Source of the DNA: Acidobacteriota bacterium
Lineage (GTDB): Bacteria; Acidobacteriota; Terriglobia; Terriglobales; Acidobacteriaceae
Length of the DNA: 64,000 nucleotides
Assembly (NCBI GenBank): GCA_013289765.1
Contig: JABCZI010000008.1
Span: forward strand, 231,583-295,582
Direction: 5' to 3'
Below, piece after piece: positions 16,622 through 26,448 of the stretch (the first letter of the stretch is position 1; each line of letters opens with the position of its first letter). The position numbers were made by a program, and so were the translations under genes. The notes beneath the pieces were generated by a model. That model saw nothing but the letters and a program-made list of their open reading frames with translations, was not told the origin of the DNA and searched no databases.

Positions 16622-17718
16622 GTGCTCGCAACCGATTTTTCATTCTTCTCAGCATAATTTTTGTGATTGCCGCGACGTATTACTTTTTCTCCACCGACCA
16701 TTCTCAAGACCTGGTGCTGATCGGTACCGTCGACTCCAATCAGGTGATTGTCAGCGCTCAGGTGGAAGGACGCATCCAGAAATTGATGGTGGATGAAGGC
16801 ACGCCGGTGAAGGCTGGTGACTTGATCGCCGTGCTCGACCCGTCTGAGCTACAGACGCAGGAGGCCGCGGCGTCAGCGACCATCGCCAGCTTGCAGCACA
16901 AAGTTTCCGAAATGCAGCACACCGAGCGGTCAACTTCTGGCTCGACTTCGAGCGACGTCGCGAATGCGCAGGCGAAAGTGTCATCGGCGAAAGCGCAGTT
17001 GATGCAAGCCAAGGCCACGCTTGATCGCACGGAGAGCGACAGCCGGCGCGCGGTCGAACTGGCGAAGGCTGGCGTGGCTTCCGACCAGGAGCGAGTGCAG
17101 GCGGAAACCAACCTTCAGGCTGCTGAGGCGACCATGCAAGCTCAGCAAGAATTGGTAAAGGCGGCGCAGGCGGATCTGAACTCCGCGATCGCCCGCACGC
17201 AGCAGGCGAACGCCGCGCGGAGCACTGTGCAATCGACGCGAGCTGATCTTACAAACGCTATTGCACAGAAGAATCAAGCCGCGGTGCGGTTGGGCTATAC
17301 GAATGTATATGCGCCTGTTACCGGCACCGTTTCTGTGCGAGCGGCGCGGCAAGGTGAAGTGGTGAATATTGGCGCGCCGATCGTAACCATCGTCGATCTC
17401 ACGGACACATGGGCGAGGGTCGCAATTCCGGAGACTTATGCCGACCACATCGGCTATGGTGATGTGCTGCGAATTCGCCTGCCGGGCGGGACCATTACGA
17501 ACGGAAAAGTATTTTTCAAAGGGGTGGAAGGCGATTTTGCCACCCAGCGCGATGTGAGCCGCCGCAAGCGGGATATCAAGACGATCGTACTAAAAGTGCG
17601 GCTGGATAATCCCAAGGGCGCGTTCGTGCCGGGAATGACGGCCGAAGTGCTGGTTTCTCCGGCGCAGACGAAGGGCGATGCGGCCTCGCGGAGTACTGCA
17701 GCAGCGGGGCAGCGATGA
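16618..17718 (+). CDS. HlyD-family membrane fusion/adaptor protein
   Basis: The 366-residue adaptor has an N-terminal transmembrane anchor (residues 7-24), a biotinyl-lipoyl half (VSAQVEGRIQKLMVDEGTPVKAGDLIAVLD), a long Ala/Gln-rich coiled coil (about residues 80-220), the second lipoyl half (VYAPVTGTVSVRAARQGEVV) and a beta-barrel end. It would link the inner-membrane ABC pump to the outer envelope. It overlaps the genes on both sides by 4 bases, implying translational coupling. A TolC-type outer-membrane partner is not encoded here. Confidence 0.93.
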   Translation: MSARNRFFILLSIIFVIAATYYFFSTDHSQDLVLIGTVDSNQVIVSAQVEGRIQKLMVDEGTPVKAGDLIAVLDPSELQTQEAAASATIASLQHKVSEMQHTERSTSGSTSSDVANAQAKVSSAKAQLMQAKATLDRTESDSRRAVELAKAGVASDQERVQAETNLQAAEATMQAQQELVKAAQADLNSAIARTQQANAARSTVQSTRADLTNAIAQKNQAAVRLGYTNVYAPVTGTVSVRAARQGEVVNIGAPIVTIVDLTDTWARVAIPETYADHIGYGDVLRIRLPGGTITNGKVFFKGVEGDFATQRDVSRRKRDIKTIVLKVRLDNPKGAFVPGMTAEVLVSPAQTKGDAASRSTAAAGQR

Positions 17719-18764
17719 TGGCAGACGAGAAATTCGACACGCGACGTCGAATGCCTGACTCCGCAACTCCGCACGCCATCGAAGTGCAGCACATCGTTAA
17801 GAAGTATGGCAACTTCACCGCTGTTGACGATGTTTCGTTCAACGTAGATAACGGGGAGATCTTCGGCCTGCTCGGACCGAACGGCGCCGGGAAGTCAACG
17901 CTGATTCGTATGATGACGACGCTAATTCCCATCACTTCGGGGATTGCGCGCATTGCCGGCCATGATGTGGCGAAGGATCCGGATGCCGTGCGGCGGACGA
18001 TTGGAGTGATTCCGCAAGCCCTCACCAGCGATCTCGATCTTACGGTGGAAGAGAATCTGAATATTTATGCGAAGCTGTATGACGTGCCAGCGAAGGAGCG
18101 TAAGCGCTCCATCGAAGAGCTACTGGGGCTGGTCGACCTGACCAAGTGGCGCGGCGCGCAGACCAAGACGCTATCCGGCGGTATGCGGCGACGGCTGGAG
18201 ATAGCTCGCGGGCTGGTGCATCATCCAAAAATCTTCTTTCTCGACGAGCCCACAACCGGACTCGATCCGGTATCGCGCGTAGCCGTGTGGGAGATGTTGG
18301 GCAATATCAAAAGCCAGCGGCAACTTACCATTTTGATCACCACGCATTACATGGACGAGGCCGACCGGCTGTGCGACCGCATCGCCATTGTCGATCATGG
18401 GAAGCTGGTCGCACTCGATGCACCGATGGCGTTGAAAGCGAGCGTACCCGGATCCAATGTGATTGAGGCGCAGTTCGAGAATCCGCCCGACGATTGGGAA
18501 CAGCGGCTGCGTGCGCTTAACGACGTGACCTCCGTGCAACACGAAGGCGCGGGAATGTATCGGGTGCTTACCGGCAACGGCTCGCGCACCACGACCCAAT
18601 TAGTGGAGATGGCCGTGCAGGCGGGAGTTGCGGTGAAGTCATTGTCAGTGCAAAACACCACGCTCGACGACGTATTCGTGCACTTCACGGGCAGGCAGTT
18701 GCGAGACGAACTACAGAAAGCTTATGCATTCACGATGCCGCAGCGGCCGGGGCTGCAACCATGA
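17715..18764 (+). CDS. ABC transporter ATP-binding protein (drug-efflux, DrrA-like)
   Basis: The 349-residue ATPase has Walker A GPNGAGKST (Lys60), signature LSGGMRRRLEIARG (about 153-166), Walker B IFFLDEPTTGLDP with Glu178, and the H-loop ITTHYMDEADRLCDR. A C-terminal extension of about 90 residues matches the DUF4162-like domain of DrrA-type exporters. It powers the permease encoded by the next gene, which it overlaps by 4 bases. Substrate unknown; small hydrophobic toxic compounds are typical. Confidence 0.95.
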   Translation: MMADEKFDTRRRMPDSATPHAIEVQHIVKKYGNFTAVDDVSFNVDNGEIFGLLGPNGAGKSTLIRMMTTLIPITSGIARIAGHDVAKDPDAVRRTIGVIPQALTSDLDLTVEENLNIYAKLYDVPAKERKRSIEELLGLVDLTKWRGAQTKTLSGGMRRRLEIARGLVHHPKIFFLDEPTTGLDPVSRVAVWEMLGNIKSQRQLTILITTHYMDEADRLCDRIAIVDHGKLVALDAPMALKASVPGSNVIEAQFENPPDDWEQRLRALNDVTSVQHEGAGMYRVLTGNGSRTTTQLVEMAVQAGVAVKSLSVQNTTLDDVFVHFTGRQLRDELQKAYAFTMPQRPGLQP

Positions 18765-19873
18765 ATCGGATCATGGCGATCGTCGAGCGCGAAATGCGCA
18801 AGTTTTTCCGTTCACCGGCGTTGATGTTGGCGTCGATGATCTTTCCGCTGGTGCAGCTTGTGATATTGGGAAATGCGTTTGGCGGTAAAATCCGAGACGC
18901 CCGGGTTGCCATTGTGGATCAGGATGGAGGCACGCAGGCGCTGCGCGTTCGCGAGGCTTTCGATTCTGTGCGTGCGAACATCCGTACTTTTGTGCCGATT
19001 TACTATGACGATCAAAAGAAAGCGGTGGAAGATGTTCGGAACGGCAAGCTGGATGGCGCGGTAATTATTCCTCCGCAATTTTCCCGCCGCGTCTACGAGG
19101 ACAACCATCCTCAAATTGCCGTGGTGGTGGATAACAGCGATAACTTTATGAGCTCGGCGCTGGAGTCGGAACTAGCCGACCTAGTCAGCGCGCTGAATCA
19201 GCCCACGGTCGAACCCCGAATTTTGCAGCAGACCGCACTTCAGATTGTTGAACTCTATCCGTACATCGAATACATGAAATATCTGCTTCCGGGCTCGCTG
19301 GCGCTTGCGATGTTTGTCTCGGTGATGATCGGCGGCGGCATGCTCTATATCGACGACAAGGCGCGCGGAGTGCATGAAGGCTATCTGGTGACGCCGATCA
19401 CTAAGCTCGAACTGGTACTTGGTCTTAACCTCGCCGGCGCGATCAAGGCGGTGATGACGGGCGTGATTATTTGTGTGATTGGATCGCTGATGGCCGGCGT
19501 GAGCACGATTTTCAATCCAGTGACGATGCTCGGTTTGCTCGTGATGATCGTTTTGACTTCACTGGCTTTCAATACCATGATGTTTTTGCTGATGGTGCGG
19601 ATCGAGGATCCCCTCGTGCCTCGAGCCATGTTCGGCATTCTGAATACTCTGCTGTTTTTCCCGAGCGGAGCGATCTATCCCATCCAGGCGTTCCCGCGCT
19701 GGCTGCGGGCTATTGCCAGCGTCGATCCTTTTACGTTTGCGGTCGACGGATTCAAATGTCTGCTGCTGAAAGAGACAACGTTGGCGGCGGTGTGGGGCGA
19801 TATGCTATTCCTGTCGATTTTCGCGGCGGTGACGCTGGGGATTGCGATTCCGCTGTTCAAACGGACGCTGTAG
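18761..19873 (+). CDS. ABC-2 type transporter permease
   Basis: The 370-residue permease has one N-terminal membrane helix (about residues 18-36), a large external domain (to about residue 170) and five C-terminal helices, the YhhJ/ABC-2 layout. MFGILNTLLFFPSGAIYPIQAFPRWLRAIASVDPFTFAVDGFK is the conserved late segment. It closes the TetR-HlyD-ATPase-permease operon. A dimer or a single-subunit homodimer channel is likely because only one permease gene is present. Confidence 0.93.
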   Translation: MNRIMAIVEREMRKFFRSPALMLASMIFPLVQLVILGNAFGGKIRDARVAIVDQDGGTQALRVREAFDSVRANIRTFVPIYYDDQKKAVEDVRNGKLDGAVIIPPQFSRRVYEDNHPQIAVVVDNSDNFMSSALESELADLVSALNQPTVEPRILQQTALQIVELYPYIEYMKYLLPGSLALAMFVSVMIGGGMLYIDDKARGVHEGYLVTPITKLELVLGLNLAGAIKAVMTGVIICVIGSLMAGVSTIFNPVTMLGLLVMIVLTSLAFNTMMFLLMVRIEDPLVPRAMFGILNTLLFFPSGAIYPIQAFPRWLRAIASVDPFTFAVDGFKCLLLKETTLAAVWGDMLFLSIFAAVTLGIAIPLFKRTL

Positions 19874-19936
19874 AAGAATGAGTGATTGTGTACTGTGCTG
19901 CGCTCCAAGCCGCTGTGGCGCGAAGGCAGTGATTTT

Positions 19937-19968
19937 CAATCGCCCGATCGCTCAATTATCAAATCGCT
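19937..19968. repeat. Octamer-phased CAATC repeat upstream of the 153-residue protein gene
   Basis: From 19937 the sequence runs in 8-base steps related to CAATCGCT (CAATCGCC, CGATCGCT, CAATTATC, AAATCGCT). An opposite-sense GTGATTG unit lies near 19881. It resembles the clearer array at 31974-32013. Confidence 0.55.
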
Positions 19969-20021
19969 CAAGTCTTCTGGAACTTTTGACTTAATGGGCG
20001 CGTCCGTTATTCTAGATAGTG

Positions 20022-20480
20022 ATGACCTTACTGGATGCCAAAGAGTATCACCCGGAAAAAGAGCGGCAGAAGAGAGGCCGCATTGTTTCGGCGATCGTTC
20101 TAATTCTGTTTCTAGCCATCGTTGGTTGGTGGAACCGTTTCTGGCCGGAGAAGAGCGTGGCAGACAAATTCTTTTCCGCGCTGCAGAAGCAAGACTTTGA
20201 AGCCGCCTACGGAATCTACTATCACGATCCCGATTGGAAGCAGCATCCGCAGAACCACTCCCAGTATCCGTTCAACGAGTTCCGGCAAGACTGGGGACCG
20301 GGCGGACAGTGGGGCATCGTCAAGAACTACAAGATTTACGGCGAGAGTAATTGCCCAGGCGGTGGGACTGGCGTGGTCATCGACCTGGTCGTGAACGACC
20401 GCGCTCAACACGCGCAGTTATATGTCGACAAGACCGATAAAACAATCAGCACGCCGCCGTGCGGCCTGGAATTTCGCTAG
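20022..20480 (+). CDS. Small membrane-anchored protein of unknown function
   Basis: The protein of about 152 residues has a basic N-terminus, a single membrane helix (about residues 21-38, IVSAIVLILFLAIVGWW) and a globular external part starting SVADKFFSALQKQDFEAAYGIYY. That opening is typical of small NTF2-like or DUF-type domains in which a helix leads into a cone-shaped sheet. Two C-terminal Cys (about 111 and 147) could form a disulfide. A GTG lies one codon upstream at 20019. It converges with fabD. I cannot assign a function. Confidence 0.8.
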   Translation: MTLLDAKEYHPEKERQKRGRIVSAIVLILFLAIVGWWNRFWPEKSVADKFFSALQKQDFEAAYGIYYHDPDWKQHPQNHSQYPFNEFRQDWGPGGQWGIVKNYKIYGESNCPGGGTGVVIDLVVNDRAQHAQLYVDKTDKTISTPPCGLEFR

Positions 20481-20509
20481 AGCGGCGGGAATGCGAAAAC
20501 GCTGGACCG

Positions 20510-21490
20510 CTAAGCGTTGAAGTGCTCCAGAGTTTTCGCCAGGGACGCATCGTCCCCGACATTCAGGCAAGTCTTCGACCGGTCAATCTGCCGCATCAAT
20601 CCGCAGAGAACTTTTCCTGGACCGATCTCCACGAAAGTCTGAACACCTTCGCCAATCAGCAGGCGCATGCACTGTTCCCATTTCACCGCGCCCGTGACCT
20701 GGGCGATTAATGTTTCGCGAGACCTCAGCTCATCAGTGACCAGAACTGCTTCTACATTGCAAGCCACTGGATAGACGGGCTTGTGCGTCTTCAGCTTGTT
20801 CAAGTCTTCTTCCAGACGGTCTTGTGCGGGCTTCATCAGCAAACAATGGAAGGGTGCACTCACGGGCAGCAACTTGGTGCGCTTGGCGCCGCGCTCATCC
20901 GCCAACTTCGCTCCACGTTCGACCGCCGCGGTATTGCCTGAGATCACAATCTGTTCGGGAGAATTAATATTCGCGGGAGAACAGACTTCGCCCTGCGCCG
21001 CATCCTGGCAAACGGCGACTACTTTCTCGAGTTCCATCCCGAGGATCGCCGCCATGGCGCCGACTCCAACCGGAACTGCTTCCTGCATATAGTGCCCACG
21101 CTTGCGGACGGTGCGCACTGCATCGGCAAAAGCGAAGGTTCCGGATGCGACGTGCGCGGAATATTCGCCCAGGCTGTGGCCTGCCACAAAGTTCGGCCTG
21201 GGAATGCGTGTTTCGAGCACACGAAGCGCCGCAATCGAAGCAGTGAGAATCGCCGGCTGCGTAATCTCTGTGAGACGCAATTGTTCTTCCGGACCCTCAA
21301 AGCAAATCTGCGACAGCTTGTAACCAAGAGCCTCGTCGGCTTCTTCGAATGTTTGCCGGGCAATGGGATATTTTTCGGAGAGGTCTTTGCCCATGCCTAC
21401 GGTTTGCGATCCCTGGCCGGGAAAAATAAATGCAATCCTGGCTGTGGCAGTATTGGGGGAAGGTATAGGAACTGTGGTGGATTCGTTCAT
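20510..21490 (-). CDS. fabD: Malonyl-CoA:acyl-carrier-protein transacylase
   Basis: The 326-residue enzyme loads malonyl onto ACP for fatty-acid synthesis. Hallmarks are IAFIFPGQGSQTVGMG, the nucleophile Ser106 in GHSLGEYSAHV, a catalytic His in SAPFHCLLM and FVEIGPGKVLCGL. It is the last gene of the minus-strand yceD-rpmF-plsX-fabD cluster, 18 bases after plsX. The ATG at 21490 has no strong ribosome site; a short Ser/Thr/Pro-rich N-terminus of about 17 residues precedes the conserved core. Confidence 0.96.
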   Translation of the reverse strand: MNESTTVPIPSPNTATARIAFIFPGQGSQTVGMGKDLSEKYPIARQTFEEADEALGYKLSQICFEGPEEQLRLTEITQPAILTASIAALRVLETRIPRPNFVAGHSLGEYSAHVASGTFAFADAVRTVRKRGHYMQEAVPVGVGAMAAILGMELEKVVAVCQDAAQGEVCSPANINSPEQIVISGNTAAVERGAKLADERGAKRTKLLPVSAPFHCLLMKPAQDRLEEDLNKLKTHKPVYPVACNVEAVLVTDELRSRETLIAQVTGAVKWEQCMRLLIGEGVQTFVEIGPGKVLCGLMRQIDRSKTCLNVGDDASLAKTLEHFNA

Positions 21491-21508
21491 GTTTTGATAT
21501 TGCCGCTA

Positions 21509-22582
21509 CTACTGAGCCGGAGCGGCTTCAGCTTCCGCTGGAGCCGAATGCAGCGCGGCCAATCCTTGCTCGATGGATGCATTGATCTGCCGCTGAGAGA
21601 ACTCCGCAGCCACGCGAACCGCATTCTTGATAGCGTTCGCGTTGGACGATCCGTGCGTGATAATGCACACGCCCTTCACTCCGAGTAATGGCGCGCCGCC
21701 GTACTCGGTATGGTCGATGCGCTTTTTAAAATCGGAAAAGGCGCTGCGCGAAAGCATGTAGCCGACTTGCCGCGAAATCGTCGCCTTCAGCGACTCTTTT
21801 AAAACCGTGCGCACCAGGTTCGCGACACCTTCTGAAACTTTAAGCGCGACGTTGCCCACGAAGCCGTCCGCCACGATCACGTCGACGTGGCCACTGAATA
21901 TGTCGCGACCTTCGACATTGCCCAAGAAGTTCAAAGGCAACTGCTTCAACAACTGGAATGATTCCCTGGTCAGTTCGTTGCCTTTGGTTTCCTCTTCACC
22001 GATTGAGAGCAATCCAACCCGAGGACCTTTCGTACTGCCAAAGGCCGAACGTCCAGACTTGAGATCTCCAAACATGGAGCGGAAATAAATCTCGCCCATC
22101 ACGGCGAACTGTTCGAGATTGTGCGGCTTGCAATCTACATTCGCGCCAACATCCAGCAAGATTGCCGCCGTGCCCGGAGCAGTAGGAAAAACTGCCGCCA
22201 GGGCTGGCCGGTCTACGCCTTGCAACGCGCCCAGCACCATTTTTGCTGCGGCCATCGCCGCCCCGGTATTGCCAGCGGTGACGAAGCCCGCGGCTCGCCC
22301 CTCGCGGACCAGTCGCAGACCTACGAGCATGGAGGAATCGCGCTTGGAGCGCACTGCCTGCACGGCTTTGTCTTCCATGGTGATTACTTCGCTGGCGTGA
22401 ACGATCTCAATGGGCAGCCGCGAGGCTGCGGGGTGGCGATCCAACTCGGCTTTGATAATGGTTTCTGGACCAACGAGGAGCACGCGCACGCCATAATTGC
22501 GGGCAGCATGAATTGCGCCTTCGATTTCAGGCTTGGGAGCCCGGTCCGAACCCATCGCATCCAGCGCGATCACGCTAGGCAT
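21509..22582 (-). CDS. plsX: Phosphate acyltransferase PlsX
   Basis: The 357-residue enzyme makes acyl-phosphate from acyl-ACP, the first step of phospholipid synthesis with PlsY. Motifs: [67 protein letters not shown] and the C-terminal [20 protein letters not shown]. The start at 22582 is chosen because the conserved N-terminus begins there; an upstream start at 22693 would run into rpmF. The C-terminus is Ala/Glu-rich. Confidence 0.96.
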   Translation of the reverse strand: MPSVIALDAMGSDRAPKPEIEGAIHAARNYGVRVLLVGPETIIKAELDRHPAASRLPIEIVHASEVITMEDKAVQAVRSKRDSSMLVGLRLVREGRAAGFVTAGNTGAAMAAAKMVLGALQGVDRPALAAVFPTAPGTAAILLDVGANVDCKPHNLEQFAVMGEIYFRSMFGDLKSGRSAFGSTKGPRVGLLSIGEEETKGNELTRESFQLLKQLPLNFLGNVEGRDIFSGHVDVIVADGFVGNVALKVSEGVANLVRTVLKESLKATISRQVGYMLSRSAFSDFKKRIDHTEYGGAPLLGVKGVCIITHGSSNANAIKNAVRVAAEFSQRQINASIEQGLAALHSAPAEAEAAPAQ

Positions 22583-22593
22583 GTTGGCAGGAG

Positions 22594-22779
22594 TTAGCTT
22601 ACTTCCTTCACGTCCAGAACTTCGCGGCCTTTGTAGTAGCCGCACTTGGAGCAAGCGCGGTGCGGCATTTTCTTCTCGTGGCAGTTTGGACATTCAGACA
22701 GAGAGTGGCTGGTCAGGGCATCGTGCGCCCGGCGGGTCGAGGTGCGCTTCTGGGAATGTCGTCGTTTGGGATTCGGCAT
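22594..22779 (-). CDS. rpmF: 50S ribosomal protein L32
   Basis: The 61-residue protein has the L32 opening [20 protein letters not shown] and a zinc ribbon with four cysteines (Cys30, Cys33, Cys43, Cys46). It lies between yceD and plsX, the arrangement common across bacteria, and is 11 bases upstream of plsX. Confidence 0.97.
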   Translation of the reverse strand: MPNPKRRHSQKRTSTRRAHDALTSHSLSECPNCHEKKMPHRACSKCGYYKGREVLDVKEVS

Positions 22780-22849
22780 AGTATTTTAAAATTCCTCTCG
22801 CCTGGGCCGTTTGGCCTGGCTTGCTTTTAATTTCTTAAGATCGAAGTCG

Positions 22850-23401
22850 CTAATGAGCGAGTTTGCCGCGGATTTCTTTTAAAGCCGCCCATCGCGGTTC
22901 TTCCAACACAACCTCGCAACCGCACTGCTCCTGGTTCAGATTTTTTCCGCAATGCGGACACAGCCCCTTGCAATCCTCGCGGCACGTGACCTTCAGCGGC
23001 ACAGCCAGCAGCACTTGCTCGCGCACTACATCATCCAGCATGAGACCTTCGCCTTCATAATAGCTGATCTCGGCCTCTGCATCGGTAACAGACATCTCAT
23101 CCCGCCCGGCGTCGACTCCCTGCGGGCGATAGAGCAGATCGAACTCACGCGTAACCTGCTGCGTCAGGGGTTCCAGGCAGCGGGCGCAAATGGTTTCGAG
23201 GCTGGCCGCCAGCCGCCCCTGGATGCGTATGTCCTGAATTATCTTGTGCTTGCCGTGATGTTCTTCAACCAGATCCGCATGGCCGCTGGTTTCTATCGGC
23301 GTGACTTGGCGATAATCCGTTCCCAGGTCGATCGCGCCCGGCTCAAACTTCTCCGCAAATTCTATGGGGTGAAGTTCTAAATCTTTGATCTCGAAGAACA
23401 T
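22850..23401 (-). CDS. yceD: YceD family protein (DUF177), ribosome-associated
   Basis: The 183-residue protein shows the YceD pattern: IRIQGRLAASLETICARCLEPL in the middle and an acidic YYEGEGLMLDDVVREQVLLAVPLKVTC segment. The end is Cys-rich (CREDCKGLCPHCGKNLNQEQCGC), a likely zinc knuckle found in many YceD proteins. YceD is linked to 23S rRNA or 50S assembly in plants and bacteria. It is the first gene of the cluster and probably shares the promoter upstream of 23401. Confidence 0.93.
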   Translation of the reverse strand: MFFEIKDLELHPIEFAEKFEPGAIDLGTDYRQVTPIETSGHADLVEEHHGKHKIIQDIRIQGRLAASLETICARCLEPLTQQVTREFDLLYRPQGVDAGRDEMSVTDAEAEISYYEGEGLMLDDVVREQVLLAVPLKVTCREDCKGLCPHCGKNLNQEQCGCEVVLEEPRWAALKEIRGKLAH

Positions 23402-23503
23402 CGGAACCTCCGCGCCCCGTCAGTTGCCGCCCCAGGCCCGCGGAAGCACGCCAAGAAGGCGCAAGTACCGCAAGGAGCAATTTCAAGAATAAAGGGTGAA
23501 AGA

Positions 23504-23532
23504 AAGTAGTGTCAAGGCAGGGTAAACTACTT
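23504..23532. promoter_or_regulatory. Inverted repeat in the divergent region ahead of a small ORF
   Basis: AAGTAGT (23504-23510) and ACTACTT (23526-23532) are perfect inverted 7-mers 15 bases apart, 10 bases before the ATG of the 53-codon gene and about 100 bases from yceD. This could be a repressor-binding site for the small gene or a hairpin in its leader. Confidence 0.35.
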
Positions 23533-23542
23533 GTGAACCTAT

Positions 23543-23704
23543 ATGGATGCGCCCTTCACTACACCTTCGCCGCAAGAATTGGAACGGCGGCGCGAGGTCT
23601 ATAAAAGCATGGAAGCATTGCGCATTAGTCACACCGCTAATTCTGAAGGTTCCGCTTGCTTTCATACTGTCGAAGAAATGATTCGCGAAGACCGCGACCG
23701 GTAA
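23543..23704 (+). CDS. Small hypothetical protein, 53 residues
   Basis: An ATG at 23543 opens a 53-codon frame ending at TAA 23702-23704. The peptide reads MDAPFTTPSPQELERRREVY, then a helical middle and VEEMIREDRDR at the end. Its charged, amphipathic, helix-rich character and well-mixed composition suggest a real small protein, perhaps an antitoxin-like or adaptor peptide. There is no strong ribosome site and no partner gene. It is the only plausible gene between yceD and iorB. Confidence 0.45.
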   Translation: MDAPFTTPSPQELERRREVYKSMEALRISHTANSEGSACFHTVEEMIREDRDR

Positions 23705-23724
23705 ACCACCTCCTCATCATTTCG

Positions 23725-25845
23725 TCACGAGTTCAGAATGGGCAGTGCCCGAATTCTTTTCTTAGTCGCGGCGTAAATTGCATTGCATAGCGCTGGCGCC
23801 AGCGGAGGCACGGACGGCTCCCCGATTCCGGTGGGCACTTCTGCGCTGGGCACCGCGTAGACTTCCACGACTGGAACCTCCTCCATGCGCAACGGGGCGT
23901 AGTCATCAAAATTTCCCTGTACTACGCGCCCCTTCGCGATTGTGATCTTGGCTCGCAGCGCGTTCGACAGCGCATAAACAATCCCGCCTGGAATTTGCTG
24001 CTCGAGAATGCTGGGATTCACTACTTGCCCGCAATCCACGGCCGCCACTACGCGATGCACTCGCGGAGTTTCGTTCTCCATGCTGATCTCCACCACTTCG
24101 GCCATGTAGGAAGAAAAACATGCGAAGCAGGCGATTCCTCGAAAACGGCCCGCAGGTAGAGGACTTTTCCATCCTGCCTTGTCCGCGGCAAGTTGCAATA
24201 CGCCACGCATCCGAGCCGTATGCCACGTCGTCGTGAAGTATTGGATGTCCTGATCTTTCGCCAGCATGTGCAGCCGGTACTCCAGCGGATCTTTCCCTGC
24301 GGCTGCCGCCAGTTCATCGATAAAGCTCTCACTGGCGAATCCAACCTGCAGGGCGTATACCGACCGCATCCAGCCGAGCGGCACCGGAGTCTCAGCGATC
24401 ACGCTATCGATCGAAACATTTCCTAATCCATAGACGAAGGCAGCTTCGTCCGGGAGATCCGGATCCACTCCGCCCGGAACCGGCTGCCCCTTCTGCCCGC
24501 TGATCGAAGGCGCGATGATGCGATGCGTAAACGCTGCGGGCCAGCCTGATCCATCGAGCACCGCACTCAACTGATGGAGGCTTGCCGGCCGGTAGGTGGA
24601 AAAGCGCATGTCATCTTCGCGAGTCCAAATTACTTTGACTGGACCGCCTATCGCCTTCGAAACGAGCGCAGCTTCTACGGCGTAGTCGTGCTCGAGTCGT
24701 CGCCCAAAACCTCCGCCCATCAGGGTGACGTTCACCTTTACCTGATCTGGATCGAGACCCACGGCTTGTGCCACCGAGTCTCCGCAATCCTGTGGAACCT
24801 GCGTTGGAGCCCACAGTTCGCATCCAGTTGCGGAGTAATTTGCGGTGCAGTTCCCAGGTTCCATGGGAGCGTGCGCCATGAACGGCAGCTGATATTCCGC
24901 AGTAATGCGCCGTCCCTTGGCCTTCGTTACATCGCCTACGGAATATAAAGTTGCGCCTTTCTTTGAAGCCGTCTGTTTCAAAGAGTCCATCACCGCAGCG
25001 GTGTTCAAGTTTTTATTCGGACCTTCGTCCCATGTCACATTCAGCAAGCGGCGACCTTCCATCGCGCCCCAAACCGTGTCGGCGACCACGGCGACCGCCG
25101 CATCGCTGATTTTGCCGACATAACTTACGCCGGAAGCTTTCTTCGATTCATGATCGTCGAAGCTCATCACTTTGCCGCCAATGGTCGGACACCGCGACAG
25201 TAACGCGTACTTCATTCCGGGCATCCGGAAATCGATTCCGAACCCGGCTTCGCCTTTCACCTTCGCGGGCGTATCAACGCGCGGCAGCCGTTGACCCACA
25301 ATCTTGTAATCCTTTGGCTGCTTTAAGGTCACATCGCTTGGAATGGGCAGCGTAGCGGCCTTGTCGGCCAAGTCGCCGTAACTCAAACGCCGGTTGGAAG
25401 CCGCATGCGCGACGATTCCGTTCTGAGCACTGCAGGAAGATCGTGAGACACCCCAGGTCAGTGCGGCAGCGGAAATCAGCATCTCGCGAGCAGCCGCTCC
25501 CGCCTTGCGCATCGGATCCCAGGTCGTGCGCACGCTGGCACTGCCGCCGGTGGTTTGATCGCCGTAGAGGGTGCTGGCTCCCGCCTGTTCGATTTCGATC
25601 TGCTTCCAATCCGCTTCCAGTTCTTCAGCCAAAATCATGGGCAAGGCTGTGCGCACGCCTTGCCCCATCTCGGATCGCGCGACCACGATTGTGATTTTGT
25701 TATCGGGCGTTATCCGCAGATAAGCGTTAGGCGAAAACGACCGGTTGTTTTTGTTCGAGCTTCCGTGAGGCAGATAAAACCCAACGATCAAGCCCGCTCC
25801 CGCCGATACTGCGGCTGCAACAAATTCCCGCCGGCTCAAGGTCAT
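23725..25845 (-). CDS. iorB: Molybdopterin-binding oxidoreductase, IorB type (xanthine dehydrogenase family), Tat-exported
   Basis: The 706-residue large subunit starts with a twin-arginine signal ([20 protein letters not shown]). It belongs to the isoquinoline 1-oxidoreductase/aldehyde dehydrogenase branch of the xanthine oxidase family: [60 protein letters not shown], and late [25 protein letters not shown] with the active-site Glu. It binds the Mo cofactor and hydroxylates aldehydes or N-heterocycles in the periplasm; the substrate is unknown. Its start overlaps the iorA stop by 4 bases. No cytochrome subunit is adjacent. Confidence 0.93.
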   Translation of the reverse strand: MTLSRREFVAAAVSAGAGLIVGFYLPHGSSNKNNRSFSPNAYLRITPDNKITIVVARSEMGQGVRTALPMILAEELEADWKQIEIEQAGASTLYGDQTTGGSASVRTTWDPMRKAGAAAREMLISAAALTWGVSRSSCSAQNGIVAHAASNRRLSYGDLADKAATLPIPSDVTLKQPKDYKIVGQRLPRVDTPAKVKGEAGFGIDFRMPGMKYALLSRCPTIGGKVMSFDDHESKKASGVSYVGKISDAAVAVVADTVWGAMEGRRLLNVTWDEGPNKNLNTAAVMDSLKQTASKKGATLYSVGDVTKAKGRRITAEYQLPFMAHAPMEPGNCTANYSATGCELWAPTQVPQDCGDSVAQAVGLDPDQVKVNVTLMGGGFGRRLEHDYAVEAALVSKAIGGPVKVIWTREDDMRFSTYRPASLHQLSAVLDGSGWPAAFTHRIIAPSISGQKGQPVPGGVDPDLPDEAAFVYGLGNVSIDSVIAETPVPLGWMRSVYALQVGFASESFIDELAAAAGKDPLEYRLHMLAKDQDIQYFTTTWHTARMRGVLQLAADKAGWKSPLPAGRFRGIACFACFSSYMAEVVEISMENETPRVHRVVAAVDCGQVVNPSILEQQIPGGIVYALSNALRAKITIAKGRVVQGNFDDYAPLRMEEVPVVEVYAVPSAEVPTGIGEPSVPPLAPALCNAIYAATKKRIRALPILNS

Positions 25846-26315
25846 CGCGCCACCCCCGATGCTGTTACCGACGCGCGGCGAATTGCCTTGCGAATGCGTT
25901 CGTAGGTTCCACAGCGGCACAAGTTTCCGTTCATCGCCTGTGTGATCTGTTCGTCGTTGGGTTTCGGAGTCTTAGCGAGCAGGGCGGCTGCGGTCATAAT
26001 CTGTCCGGTCTGGCAGTAGCCGCATTGCGGAACTTCTTCAGCGATCCACGCCTGCTGCAGGACGTGCAGCCCGTTCGCTCCCAGCCCTTCAATGGTCGTC
26101 ACATTCTTCCCAGCGACCTGCGACACCGGCGTTGAGCAGGAGCGTATCGCTTCTCCCTCCACATGGACCGTGCAGGCTCCGCAGAAACCGGCGCCACAAC
26201 CGAATTTTGTTCCCGTGAGTTCCATGGTGTCGCGGAGCACCCAGAGCAGTGGAGTCTCCGGCGCCACATTTACTTTTCTGTCGCTACCGTTCACGCGTAG
26301 TGTGAAATCAGCCAT
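25842..26315 (-). CDS. iorA: (2Fe-2S)-binding small subunit, IorA type
   Basis: The 157-residue subunit carries two [2Fe-2S] clusters. The plant-type ferredoxin cluster is bound by CGAGFCGAC plus a Cys in IRSCSTPV, and the second four-helix cluster by CGYCQTGQ and CRCGTYERI. It passes electrons from the Mo site in IorB. Lacking its own signal peptide, it would be carried through the Tat pathway with IorB (known for this family, inferred here). Confidence 0.95.
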   Translation of the reverse strand: MADFTLRVNGSDRKVNVAPETPLLWVLRDTMELTGTKFGCGAGFCGACTVHVEGEAIRSCSTPVSQVAGKNVTTIEGLGANGLHVLQQAWIAEEVPQCGYCQTGQIMTAAALLAKTPKPNDEQITQAMNGNLCRCGTYERIRKAIRRASVTASGVAR

Positions 26316-26448
26316 AGGTGTTTTCGAGATGAAGCGAAGATAATCATCCTACCCAAGTACAAGCAAAAGTGAAATGGGCTGTGTGTTCCAAACTTAAAGT
26401 CTTCGTAATCCCGCGCCGATAAGGATTACATCGCAGAGAGAATCGAGA

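Noticed and set aside
23725..26315. CO dehydrogenase or true xanthine dehydrogenase
   Set aside because: There is no FAD-binding middle subunit and the large subunit has a Tat signal, which fits the two-subunit IorAB type.
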